Shown one piece after another: positions 13,401 through 20,659 of a stretch of DNA of 22,053 bases (its first letter is position 1; each line of letters opens with the position of its first letter). A program made the translations under genes and the position numbers. Below the pieces are notes generated by a model, which was given only the letters and a program-made list of their open reading frames with translations, had not been told where the DNA came from and searched no databases. The stretch lies in the IMG/VR virus record IMGVR_UViG_3300025132_000351, positions 1 through 22,053 of that record. One strand, written 5' to 3'. This stretch comes from a virus.

Positions 13401-13755
13401 CAAGACCTGCTCCAGCAATTCTTTCAGCATCATTTCCTGTTGTATTTCCTATATCAATTTCTGGCGTATAAGTTGTAGGCGTCCCCTTCATCATCTCTAT
13501 CGGTGTTTGATTAAGAACACCTGGCCTGAAAGCAGTCGAATAATTCTGAAAGTTTGCAACACCATTATCATTTAGTATCGGTGTCCCGTCTAAGAAAATA
13601 CTTTTTTCATCGCCTGTATCTAATCCCTGAATTTCACCTTCACTTATAAGGTCTAAAACTTGAGCAAATTCTACCGATTGCAGAGTGTCATTTTCTTCTG
13701 TAGGCGTTCTGCCTCCGCCTCCTTTGCCACCTTTTGATCCTCGAATAATTGTCAT
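10426..13755 (-). CDS. J: Tail tip / host specificity protein J
   Basis: At 1109 residues this is close to lambda J (about 1130). The Gly/Lys-rich N-terminus (RGSKGGKGGGGRTPTEENDT) followed by EFAQVLDLISEGEIQGL is the classical J opening. Residues 240-500 hold the conserved core (AFLRFDSRSFGSIPQRKYKI, WCLWDLMTNERYGAGIP, then a run ending VAYQSYNALGEIE). MILKPGMVIDIADP (503-516) belongs to the central barrel. Fibronectin-like segments lie near 655-745 and 750-845. The last 200 residues (KSITFGHAFF, GFTVIFKNGS, WTAVGYGKRG) look like an H-type-lectin-like domain and are probably the receptor-facing part. The ATG overlaps the stop of I (ATGA). J forms the central tip and determines host range. 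Confidence 0.92.
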   Translation of the reverse strand: MTIIRGSKGGKGGGGRTPTEENDTLQSVEFAQVLDLISEGEIQGLDTGDEKSIFLDGTPILNDNGVANFQNYSTAFRPGVLNQTPIEMMKGTPTTYTPEIDIGNTTGNDAERIAGAGLATINDPNIDAVRVTISLPRGIQLVEDDGDIRGNSVKFQIEVKYDSGNFATVFPNNEDGSASTGREITGKCSSIYKRDYRFALSSFSSSCVIRVSRVTKDSSSQNKNINNLRFDKYITIVEEKFKYPFSALAFLRFDSRSFGSIPQRKYKIRGIKVQLPSNASVDTTTHIGRVTYSGVWNGSFGAATWCNDPAWCLWDLMTNERYGAGIPASNLDKWDFYSISQYCNELVPDGRGGEEPRFSCNLVLNEKAEIYNVISTMASIFRGISYYASGSLVMLQDKVTDSQYVLGPSNVIDGLFIYSGTAQTTRHTSVSVAYQSYNALGEIEYENVEDADLVSKFGIIKKEIRAIGCYSQGQAHRIAKWTILAEQYLTETVSFSVSVESGMILKPGMVIDIADPTKARYRRAGLVSSSTTTVLTVDSRTDFGEIDQNENPKIIVMMPTGIPEERVITHVEQVNAKEITVSPAFSEAPNSQAQFVILTDDILTQQYRVIGITEADGEIYGVTALKYNATIYDAVENNLKVQVRDVTNLNEAPPAVENVDGDEFLYQRGQSVFVGFNLSWTSGAGNTNAFQVDYRMNTENWQTITTTSPNLTLEQLRTGKLYVKVTAISYTQKRSEGNVEDFDIDGKEANPANVQNLTFEPISENSGRLRWDQSTDLDVKVGGKVFVRHSGKLDGTGTWSNSVDLIDAKAGNATEAIVPNISGEIIVKFGDSSGKLSLGEASVIVTKTQRKGDLIVKNDRQDLLSPTPFSGGVSSKTNVTYNASSDVLELSVSNNQVASSGTYNFDSYLDLGHVYPIDIERYIVSRGATLTDLMDSWPDVNARTDWDGYTPQTVNGILSIATTNDDPASSPTWSAFQPLASGVFKARAFKFKLDLTSGSVEENILVDGLGYNATLDERLEHSDGYVASGTDANGKSITFGHAFFTGNANTGGSNTKLPSVGIVAANMQSGDFYNVTAVSATGFTVIFKNGSSTVNRNFYWTAVGYGKRG

Positions 13756-14414
13756 AATAATTGATCCACATCTAAGTCAGCACTGATAACGGCACTTCCA
13801 CAAAACACACGTCCATAAACTATTGGAACGGGAACGCCAGCTTGTGCCGTATTAGTTAGGCCACTAAAAGTATAGGCGGTGCTCCGTTGAACTTCTTTTA
13901 AATCAAAAGATTGAGTTGGTGAAATTATTTCGGCAATACCACTCAAAACCATCGAAGCTCCTATCGAGCTAATCATCGTTCCAAGTGCTGTTCCTACCGC
14001 CGAACCAGCAGTGAATCCAGTCATTGTCGTTCCAGCAGCTATTTTCCCAGACATTGAAACAGTTCCAAACATCCCTGCACCAGGGAACATGAAGGAAGCA
14101 CCTATTAATGCGGCTCCAATCAAAAGCTGAGTAAAACCTCTTCCTGAACCTGTGATAATTGGAGTGATTTCAAATATTTCACGATCACTATATGGAAGTC
14201 CTAAATCAAGAAGGTTATCTTCATGAATAATCGTTTCACCAACTAATACTTTATAAGCAATCCCGTCTTTAGCACTATCTACAAGCCATTTATCAAGTCC
14301 TTTAAAATTTGACGTTAAAGCTCTAATTGCTTCCGCAGGAGTATTAACATCAAACTGAAAAGTATTCCCCCCAACTTGTTCAGCTAACGCTCCATGAAGT
14401 TTAATGGTTTTCAT
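13752..14414 (-). CDS. I: Tail assembly protein I
   Basis: At 220 residues this matches lambda I (about 223). The N-terminal half (MKTIKLHGALAEQVGGNTF, then TPAEAIRALTSNF and EIFEITPIITGSGRG) is a ubiquitin-like fold typical of this family. Two glycine/alanine-rich hydrophobic stretches follow (about 94-117 and 140-162). The C-terminus TAQAGVPVPIVYGRVFCGSAVISADL is the most conserved family signature. It overlaps K by 14 bases and J by four. I is needed for tail tip assembly, possibly as a chaperone for K or J; in lambda it is not part of the finished tail. Confidence 0.9.
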   Translation of the reverse strand: MKTIKLHGALAEQVGGNTFQFDVNTPAEAIRALTSNFKGLDKWLVDSAKDGIAYKVLVGETIIHEDNLLDLGLPYSDREIFEITPIITGSGRGFTQLLIGAALIGASFMFPGAGMFGTVSMSGKIAAGTTMTGFTAGSAVGTALGTMISSIGASMVLSGIAEIISPTQSFDLKEVQRSTAYTFSGLTNTAQAGVPVPIVYGRVFCGSAVISADLDVDQLL

Positions 14415-15111
14415 GCCTTAATATCTTTGCAGTTACCTTTTGATAATAGCTTCCATAAACATCACGAGAAGAGAGTCTTCCTTGAACGTGATGAAGAATT
14501 TTATTATCACCAATATAAATAGCAACATGATTAGGGACTGGAGAGATTAGGTGCATGAAAATAATGTCTCCATAAATAATTTCATCAACCGTAATCTCAT
14601 AGAAATTTTCTTTTTTATAGTTATCTAAATATAAATTCTCACCCTTATCCCACCAATTATCTCGCCTATCATAATCCCCTAATTTTATATTTAATTCTCG
14701 CTCATACCAATCTTGAAGCAAGGTATAACAATCGACAATTCCATGAGAAAAGACTCTGCCGATATAAGGTAATTTAAAACCTGACGGCTTGCTTTCATTT
14801 ATCTCTCCTGTGATCGGATTAACAACATACCAAGGTAATTTTGATTTTTCACAAGCAACTTTATCGGCTTCCGACAAAACTGCTTCGGTTGTCGGGTGGC
14901 TATGAACTACCCCGACAATTTCCCCTTTCTTTGAAACAGTTAAATAATCTTTTGGATCGATTATAAAATGTTCAGAAGGTGTTTCAGCAATATTATTACA
15001 GCTTTCATAGAATAATCGACCTTTAATAACAATTAAAAGGCCACAGCTTTCTTTTGGATACTGTTCTTTCGCATGTAATATTATTTTATTTTTTACGTCA
15101 GTTGAAAGCAT
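14401..15111 (-). CDS. K: Tail tip protein K: JAMM metalloprotease plus NlpC/P60 domain
   Basis: This 236-residue protein has two domains. The first (about 1-105) is a JAB/MPN domain with a complete JAMM set: Glu21, His70-x-His72, Ser80 and Asp83 in VHSHPTTEAVLSEAD. The second (about 115-236) is NlpC/P60, with Asp127-Cys128 in GIVDCYTLLQDWY, His195 in PVPNHVAIYIG and His207/208. Both active sites look intact. By analogy with lambda K it acts at the tail tip, with the papain-like domain cutting peptidoglycan during DNA entry and the JAMM domain possibly processing a tail protein. It starts at a TAATG overlap with L. Confidence 0.93.
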   Translation of the reverse strand: MLSTDVKNKIILHAKEQYPKESCGLLIVIKGRLFYESCNNIAETPSEHFIIDPKDYLTVSKKGEIVGVVHSHPTTEAVLSEADKVACEKSKLPWYVVNPITGEINESKPSGFKLPYIGRVFSHGIVDCYTLLQDWYERELNIKLGDYDRRDNWWDKGENLYLDNYKKENFYEITVDEIIYGDIIFMHLISPVPNHVAIYIGDNKILHHVQGRLSSRDVYGSYYQKVTAKILRHENH

Positions 15112-16010
15112 TATCTTACCGTCCCCGCACCTGGAAAACTACCAAAAGGTAATTCTTTCCCAAATCTTAAAGCACAAGAGGAAAGTCTTTTACCACATTT
15201 GTCTTCAGATGAGCTTGTCACAGAATTATCGTTTACATCAAAATAATTAGAGCCACTGTATCCACAACCTTCTCCTTTATAAGCCCATTGGCATACATTG
15301 CTTAGGACTTGACGCTTAGGTAGTTTTTGATTGGGAAGATCAAACTTAGAAGCAAGTTCAAAAGTAACAGAAAATCTATCTTCATTAGCTTTTCTATTTA
15401 CATACCACTTTTCTTCTGGGAATTGAACATTAGGATCAGCAGCAGATTCACCATCTAAATATTTTTTAATAGTTTTTTTTCTTTTAACAACAGCACCACA
15501 AAGGTCGTTTCCAGGTGATATGTCATTAACAGTGGCTAATAACTGACTGATATTAAGAGTTATATTTGAGATGGTAAGAGTTGGTTGAGGTAATGTCCCT
15601 TGCCCTGAACGAAACTCAAATCCTGCTGCTTGTACTGGAGCACTTTCGTACACTTCACCTGCCCACGTAATATTTGCAGTTGTATTCTCATTATGCCACC
15701 TGTAAGGAGTATTAGATCCATGAATTGCCGCAACTAAATGTAGCTCAAAAAATTGAATAATTGCATTAGGAGCAAGAACAGATAAATCTTCATAAAGGCT
15801 GCTAATTGCTGTCCAAGTTATCTTCTCGTTATCTACAACCGTCGACCCAATATCCGTAGGCCAAGCAGGTTCCGTTGAGGCACTTGTGTAAGGAGCACTC
15901 CCCGAAACAGCAGTAACCTTGAACAGTAAACCTGTTACCTGAGCAGTCGTTGCCCTTTTAATGTCACCTACTGAATAAGAGGCTCCTGCCGCCCATGCTG
16001 CAACTGCCAT
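15111..16010 (-). CDS. L: Minor tail protein L with Fe-S cysteines and extra N-terminal module
   Basis: The body (about residue 85 to the end) matches lambda L: ELHLVAAIHG, AAGFEFRSGQGTLPQPTLTI, VVKRKKTIKKYLDG and the C-terminal CQWAYKGEGCGYSG. Cysteines 240, 249, 272 and 279 have the C-x8-C...C-x6-C spacing of the lambda L [4Fe-4S] site. The protein is 299 residues against about 232 in lambda. The surplus is N-terminal (1-70: WAAGASYSVGDIKRA, TEPAWPTDIGSTVVDNEKIT), a small beta module seen in many phage surface proteins and often thought to bind carbohydrate. L sits at the tail tip between M and K. Start and stop are one-base TAATG overlaps. Confidence 0.92.
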   Translation of the reverse strand: MAVAAWAAGASYSVGDIKRATTAQVTGLLFKVTAVSGSAPYTSASTEPAWPTDIGSTVVDNEKITWTAISSLYEDLSVLAPNAIIQFFELHLVAAIHGSNTPYRWHNENTTANITWAGEVYESAPVQAAGFEFRSGQGTLPQPTLTISNITLNISQLLATVNDISPGNDLCGAVVKRKKTIKKYLDGESAADPNVQFPEEKWYVNRKANEDRFSVTFELASKFDLPNQKLPKRQVLSNVCQWAYKGEGCGYSGSNYFDVNDNSVTSSSEDKCGKRLSSCALRFGKELPFGSFPGAGTVR

Positions 16011-16375
16011 TAGGGTTCAAAAACCTCAGAGAATGTTGCTTGAATTGTAGCTCGACTTAAGTAAGGAATTGATTTTGACCAATTAGGACAAATCCATTTA
16101 GAAGAAGAACCCGAAGGAGGTGTCCAAGTAAAAGCTTCCTGTCCTTTTCTTGCTTCTAAAAAACTTTCAATAGCATCAGCATCTGTTTCAGAAATATTGC
16201 TCCAATTTAGATTCCATACTTTTGCGTCTTGATTTTCGCCAAACACAAGCCTTTTGGTGTAACCGTCACCAAATTGGACAGTCTGAACGTTTGGACGGCT
16301 TGTTTTTTTTGCTCCATAACTAGGATGTGGAGCTGAAGGATTGGAACTAGGGATGGGAAATGCTGGAGTTGTCAT
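16010..16375 (-). CDS. M: Minor tail protein M
   Basis: This 121-residue protein matches the lambda M family (109 residues) along its length: RPNVQTVQFGDGYTKRLVFG, NLNWSNIS, ADAIESFLEARKGQEAFTW, and WICPNWSKS. The first ~25 residues (Pro/Ser-rich, TTPAFPIPSSNPSAPHPSYG) are a modest extension. M joins the tube-proximal ring to the tip after H, by analogy with lambda. It shares one-base TAATG overlaps with the tape measure upstream and L downstream. Confidence 0.9.
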   Translation of the reverse strand: MTTPAFPIPSSNPSAPHPSYGAKKTSRPNVQTVQFGDGYTKRLVFGENQDAKVWNLNWSNISETDADAIESFLEARKGQEAFTWTPPSGSSSKWICPNWSKSIPYLSRATIQATFSEVFEP

Positions 16376-19300
16376 TATGAAGATAAAAGTCCCCCAGGAC
16401 GTTTTTGACGAATTAATTCAGACTGAACTGCCACTGCTAGCATAGTTCCAAGTTGTTCAGCTTGCCCTCCATCTCCTTCTACTGACGAACCAGAAGCATC
16501 TACATTAACCACGATGTTTGCACTAGAACTTCCTAATTCGTGATTTGGAACGATATTACCGCTAGAACCTGGAATAAATAATTCTGGTCCTTTTTCTCCT
16601 ACAATATAAGATTTATTACCTGAAACTGGTCCACCAGCAGCCATTCCTCCACCAAAGAATTTTTGCCAACTTTTGCTATTAGGGAACATACTTCCCAAAC
16701 CAGTCGAAAGACCATAGTTAAGAAGCATTTTTGAAAGACTTCTAAAGACGCTACCTGCTACTTCTCCTAAAGTTTTAGTGCCATCTATAGCAGCATTTAT
16801 TCCTTCGACCAATCCATTTTTAATCGTTGATCCTATCTGATTATAAAGAGCGTTTAGCTGTTGCTCTTGTTGTATGATCTCGTCATTTGCATCTCTAAGG
16901 TCAAATAGTGTATTTAATCTATCTCTAACTTGCTTAAGATTATCTCCTTCCAGACCTGCTGTCTTCTCTGCTAGTACAGCTTTTCTTTCTCTAATTTCAT
17001 AACTTCCATGTTCCATATTCATTAATTCTTTTTGACCAGCTATTTCTCTATCTAAATCAGCTAATGTCTTCGCATGATCTTGTGCTGATTTGTTTTTATC
17101 TTGGAATTCTTTATATTTATCGTCTGCTTCATAGTAGGCCGTAATTGCTTTTGTCATTGATTCAAGTTGTTCTTTGTATTCTGTTGAACCAACTTTTGCT
17201 TTAGATTGCTTCATAACTTGATTTATTTCATTGTTAATCTTTGCTTGACGTTCACCTATATTTGGATCCATCTTTTCCTTCAAAAACTTAGTCTTAGATT
17301 GATAACCAGCAATAGTACTTGCACCGGGACCTAATAAATTTTGCGTTCTTTCTGATGCTAATTCTTGAATCATTGTATCGTCTATTTCATTATCAAGTCC
17401 TGAAATCATTTCTCTTTGACGGTCAGACAGTTTCCAGAAATTATCTGTTCCAGGGAAAATACTACCTCCAATAAAACCTGAAACATCTTTTACTTTTTTC
17501 TTCCAAGGAGTACCACCTACGTCATTAAGTGCTGCTTGTCTTTCTGTATATAAATCTACCAGTTTATTTTCAGAATCAGTCCGCTGACTAAAGTTTGGTT
17601 TGTTTTTAATAATGTCCTGAACTCTTCTTTCAAACATTGCATATCTATTTGCCCTTGATATTGCATTTGTCAAAGTAAGTAAAATTCCACTACTATTTAT
17701 CAACTCAGCAACAGAAGCCTTCATTAAGGTGAAAGCTTTAGCCATTTCATTACCAAAATCTTGAGCATCATTACCAAACTGCTTCAAACTTTTTACTCCT
17801 TGTTGACCTATTAATTGAGTTAATTTTTTAGTAGCTTCTGCCATTGCAACAGCTTCGCCTTCTATAGCCTTCAACATTTCTATATGGCGTCCGTAAGCAG
17901 TATTCGTTACTCCTAAAGAATCAACAACAGCGTCTACGTTTGGATTTATATCATTAAATGCCTTTCCAAGCTCAGCAGTTTTAGCAACAAAAGCATCTAT
18001 CTGTTGACCTATTGCACTAAAGAATATTTGCGCTCCAAAGCCTTGAGACTTAGTTGCATATTGTAAACCTGCACCAAGTAATCCTCCTCCTACAGAACCA
18101 GCTCCTCCTCCAAACAACAGAGGGAAACCAGCCCCTAACATTAAGTTTTCTCCAAGTCTTTGATTTGCTAGTTGTCTTGCTTGCTTTCTCTTTTGTACTT
18201 TTTCAATTCTCTGGTCTATATCCAACATTCGTCCATTTTGTTTAACTAATCTCTTATTTATTTGTTCATTCTTTTTCTTTACTTTGGTCTTTCTTTCTTC
18301 TAGTTCGGCTCCTTTCTTCTGCATTTCTAATGATTTTTTTGCAGCCTCTTGTACTTCCGTAGATTCAATACCACTAAGCTCACGTGTTGCTTTGGATGCT
18401 GCCTGAATCTCTTTTGTTATCTTCTGTCTCATTTGATAGACTTCACGCAGCCTTCTTGCATAACTCCTGTCTTCAGGATCAGTAGCAGCTAAATTTGTTT
18501 CTTTAACAGCAAGTCTTGCTTCTAAAGATTGTCTACGACTAGGTTTTCTTCTGGTTATCAATTCATCTGCTGCTGCTCCGTAACGATCTGGTCCATGACC
18601 AGGAGCGAAATAAGACTTTGCATCTTCAGCAGACATGCCTCTACCTCCCATCCACTCAGGCATCATCATCATTGCTGCGGAAGCCATCATCGGTAGCTCA
18701 CGCACCATTTTGCCCATTGCAGAAAAAGCGTTTCTATAATTTCTCTCTACACTCCAAATAATATTTGCTGCGGCATCTTCAAACGCCATAAATCCTTTAA
18801 TTGCCTTACCTACCCAATCAGCAGCACTTAAAACTTTCTGTAATCCAATAGCAGCACCTTTTACTCCAGCCACTCCTAAAATCATATTTTGGAGATGAGA
18901 AGATGCTATCTTTTCTGTCTTTCCCCAAGCAGGATTTAAAGCGTTAACTGCTCGTGCAAGCTCATGCACTAACTTTGTTATACCAAGTAGTGCTGCAGTC
19001 TGACCAACCCATCCTAGTGGACCTTTTCCTATCAAAGTCTTACCTGCTGCTTTAGCAACTTTCCATGCAAGTTTTAGGTTTTTTATGTTTAACTCATTTT
19101 GTTTTTTTGCTGCTTTTGCTAAATCGTTCTCTAGTTTTAATCTGTTTTTTCCAAATCGCAGCATTTCTTTCTGTACTTTCTTTTCTTCATCATTTGCTAT
19201 CTTTCTATCCTTAGCAGCTTCTCTTTCTAGAGCATTTCCGTTATCTAAAATATTATTTACCTTTTGAATAGCTTCTTCTACTTTTTTATACTCTTTCCCT

Positions 19301-20070
19301 TGTAACTCGACTAAAGATAACGCTTTTTGAAGCTCGGCCTTATAAACATTTAATGATGCAATATTTTTAGCAATTCCCTTCTCTGTACCTATTGTGTCCG
19401 TCATCGCTGCCAAACTCAATGCGTTTGAATAACCTTGACCTGTTTGAGTTTTGTGTTGCCCAGAATAAAATCTACTTTGAACTTTTATCCTTGCTAATTG
19501 TTTAAACGCTAAGTCTTGTTCTGCTTTGGCAGCAGCTTTTATAGATAGTGAATATAAAGTCTGTTCGCTAGTAGCAACTTGTGTCTGTCTTGATATTTCC
19601 TGTAACGCTTTAGCCTGACGCATTAAACCTGCTTCACTTTTATTAAATACACCTCCAGCTTCAGCAAGCGTTTTAACAGTTCCTTTAAGAGTATCTAACT
19701 GTTTTATCCATTTGGCATCCGTTACTCCAGACCCAGAAAGTAACGGTCCTTCCTTTGCTATCTGTTTATTAAGATTCTTTATCTTAGTTAAAGTTACGAC
19801 ACCTTTATTTAATGCTTTTTGATTTAAAGGACTTTTCTTTGAGCCTTTATTTATGTTGTCTAGACTTTTAGAAAGTTTTACAAATTCCGTCCCTACTATT
19901 TTTAAAGATTTAGAAATAGCTGCGAAACTTTTATTTATATTGTCAGCTTTTTTATTTACATCAGTAAGACCAACACCTAAATCTTTAATCGCCTTTCTTA
20001 CCTGCCCATCCTTGGCAGTAAACTCAACAGGAACGTTATAACCTCCAGCCACTCCTTTCGTACCAAACAA
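16375..20070 (-). CDS. H: Tail tape measure protein (lambda H type)
   Basis: This 1231-residue protein is the longest in the window. Residues 30-340 are Lys/Ala-rich coiled coil, 340-460 are hydrophobic helices, then comes a Met-rich stretch (461-480), more coiled coil (505-640), a glycine-rich membrane-like segment (643-672, LMLGAGFPLLFGGGAGSVGG) and helices to 1100. The C-terminus (MAAGGPVSGNKSYIVGEKGP, NIVPNHELG, then AVQSELIRQKRPGG) is the lambda-H-family end. The start is a TTG; a GTG at codon 7 is an alternative. At roughly 1.5 A per residue the tail would be about 185 nm, less if processed. It sets tail length and probably enters the host membrane during injection. Confidence 0.93.
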   Translation of the reverse strand: MFGTKGVAGGYNVPVEFTAKDGQVRKAIKDLGVGLTDVNKKADNINKSFAAISKSLKIVGTEFVKLSKSLDNINKGSKKSPLNQKALNKGVVTLTKIKNLNKQIAKEGPLLSGSGVTDAKWIKQLDTLKGTVKTLAEAGGVFNKSEAGLMRQAKALQEISRQTQVATSEQTLYSLSIKAAAKAEQDLAFKQLARIKVQSRFYSGQHKTQTGQGYSNALSLAAMTDTIGTEKGIAKNIASLNVYKAELQKALSLVELQGKEYKKVEEAIQKVNNILDNGNALEREAAKDRKIANDEEKKVQKEMLRFGKNRLKLENDLAKAAKKQNELNIKNLKLAWKVAKAAGKTLIGKGPLGWVGQTAALLGITKLVHELARAVNALNPAWGKTEKIASSHLQNMILGVAGVKGAAIGLQKVLSAADWVGKAIKGFMAFEDAAANIIWSVERNYRNAFSAMGKMVRELPMMASAAMMMMPEWMGGRGMSAEDAKSYFAPGHGPDRYGAAADELITRRKPSRRQSLEARLAVKETNLAATDPEDRSYARRLREVYQMRQKITKEIQAASKATRELSGIESTEVQEAAKKSLEMQKKGAELEERKTKVKKKNEQINKRLVKQNGRMLDIDQRIEKVQKRKQARQLANQRLGENLMLGAGFPLLFGGGAGSVGGGLLGAGLQYATKSQGFGAQIFFSAIGQQIDAFVAKTAELGKAFNDINPNVDAVVDSLGVTNTAYGRHIEMLKAIEGEAVAMAEATKKLTQLIGQQGVKSLKQFGNDAQDFGNEMAKAFTLMKASVAELINSSGILLTLTNAISRANRYAMFERRVQDIIKNKPNFSQRTDSENKLVDLYTERQAALNDVGGTPWKKKVKDVSGFIGGSIFPGTDNFWKLSDRQREMISGLDNEIDDTMIQELASERTQNLLGPGASTIAGYQSKTKFLKEKMDPNIGERQAKINNEINQVMKQSKAKVGSTEYKEQLESMTKAITAYYEADDKYKEFQDKNKSAQDHAKTLADLDREIAGQKELMNMEHGSYEIRERKAVLAEKTAGLEGDNLKQVRDRLNTLFDLRDANDEIIQQEQQLNALYNQIGSTIKNGLVEGINAAIDGTKTLGEVAGSVFRSLSKMLLNYGLSTGLGSMFPNSKSWQKFFGGGMAAGGPVSGNKSYIVGEKGPELFIPGSSGNIVPNHELGSSSANIVVNVDASGSSVEGDGGQAEQLGTMLAVAVQSELIRQKRPGGLLSS

Positions 20071-20081
20071 TATCTTCTATC

Positions 20082-20273
20082 TTACCCTTTTTGAGATCTA
20101 ATAGCACGACCTGTTTGCCTTGCTTCTTGACTTCTTTCCATTTCATCATTCTGGATCTTAAAAAAAGCAGCCCAACCTATCATTTCCTCTCTTGTCAAAT
20201 CCCTTGTCAGTTCTTTAACAGTTTTACCTAATTCTTTCGCTAACGAGAATAAAAAAATCCACTCCTTATTCGC
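20082..20273 (-). CDS. T: T domain of tail assembly chaperone, expressed by frameshift from G
   Basis: This 63-codon open frame follows G and lies in the +1 frame relative to it. The product reads ANKEWIFLFSLAKELGKTVK, continues with ELTRDLTREEMIGWAAFFKI and ends SQKG. That is the recognisable T signature: W-x6-A-x-x-LGKT, then E-x-x-x-W-x-A-F/Y. It has no ATG, GTG or TTG until 20189, so it cannot start independently with its conserved part intact. The G-T fusion would be 179 residues. In lambda, G-T recruits the tape measure and tube subunits and is absent from the virion. It ends 11 bases before the tape measure start. Confidence 0.85.
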   Translation of the reverse strand, partial: ANKEWIFLFSLAKELGKTVKELTRDLTREEMIGWAAFFKIQNDEMERSQEARQTGRAIRSQKG

Positions 20274-20312
20274 TTTTCAAATCAGCTTCAGCTTCGTCTA
20301 CCTCCTTATTCG
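20262..20312 (-). repeat. 11-base direct repeat around the G stop codon
   Basis: CGAATAAGGAG occurs at 20302-20312 and again at 20262-20272 on the minus strand, 40 bases apart. In the first copy G reads it as Asn-Lys-Glu; in the second the T frame reads Asn-Lys-Glu while G terminates on the TAA inside it. Forty is one more than a multiple of three, so loss of one unit would fuse G to T in frame. Confidence 0.8.
20266..20280 (-). promoter_or_regulatory. Candidate +1 programmed frameshift site joining G and T
   Basis: On the minus strand the codons are TTG AAA AGC GAA TAA. The T frame is closed by a TGA just upstream (20277-20279), so the shift must occur within these few codons. A tRNA-Lys on AAA can slip one base forward onto the identical AAA of the AAAA run, after which GCG AAT AAG continues in the T frame. 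The slow TAA close by could help. An AAGGAGG sequence (20301-20307) lies about 23 bases upstream, probably too far to act as a prfB-type stimulator. The same frame could in principle be reached by a -2 shift, but re-pairing would be poor. Confidence 0.65.
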
Positions 20313-20622
20313 ATCCAGATTCAAGCATTGCTAATTGTATCTCTTGTAAAACAGCAGCCTCTACTTCTCTACGAAGAGTTGCTCTATCTGCATCAGCAAA
20401 AAGTCTTTTACCTTTCTCATCTAATGCTTTTTCAATCATCAAAGATAAAGCAAAATTATTTGCATCTTCTGTATTGCCAGATTTCTTTTGAATAGATTCT
20501 CTTTCAGCAATTGTTAATGGATGCCAAAAAATAGTAAGAACAACTTCACCATCTTTCTTTACATCATGTTGATATAATTGACTGACTCCAAATTTATTGG
20601 ATAAGAGTTCAACGGCTCTCAT
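20266..20622 (-). CDS. G: Tail assembly chaperone G
   Basis: This 118-residue acidic protein starts MRAVELLSNKFGVSQLYQHD, with AAGGAA seven bases upstream. The middle (EVVLTIFWHPLTIAERESIQ, then NNFALSLMIEKALDEKGKRL) has the look of phage tail assembly chaperones placed just before the tape measure: a beta start, then helices. The Asp/Glu-rich end (EVDEAEADLKSE) is where ribosomes are expected to shift to make G-T. In lambda, G and G-T are made at a fixed ratio. There is no tail tube gene between it and the terminator candidate. Confidence 0.85.
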   Translation of the reverse strand: MRAVELLSNKFGVSQLYQHDVKKDGEVVLTIFWHPLTIAERESIQKKSGNTEDANNFALSLMIEKALDEKGKRLFADADRATLRREVEAAVLQEIQLAMLESGSNKEVDEAEADLKSE

Positions 20623-20659
20623 AAAAAATTCCTTACTTTAATAGGATAATAATACTATA

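Noticed and set aside
20036-20149. A 37-codon leftward ORF (MMKWKEVKKQGKQ...) overlapping the T end and the tape measure start
   Set aside because: It lies wholly inside a frame that explains the DNA better (T, then tape measure), and its Lys richness follows from AT-rich sequence.
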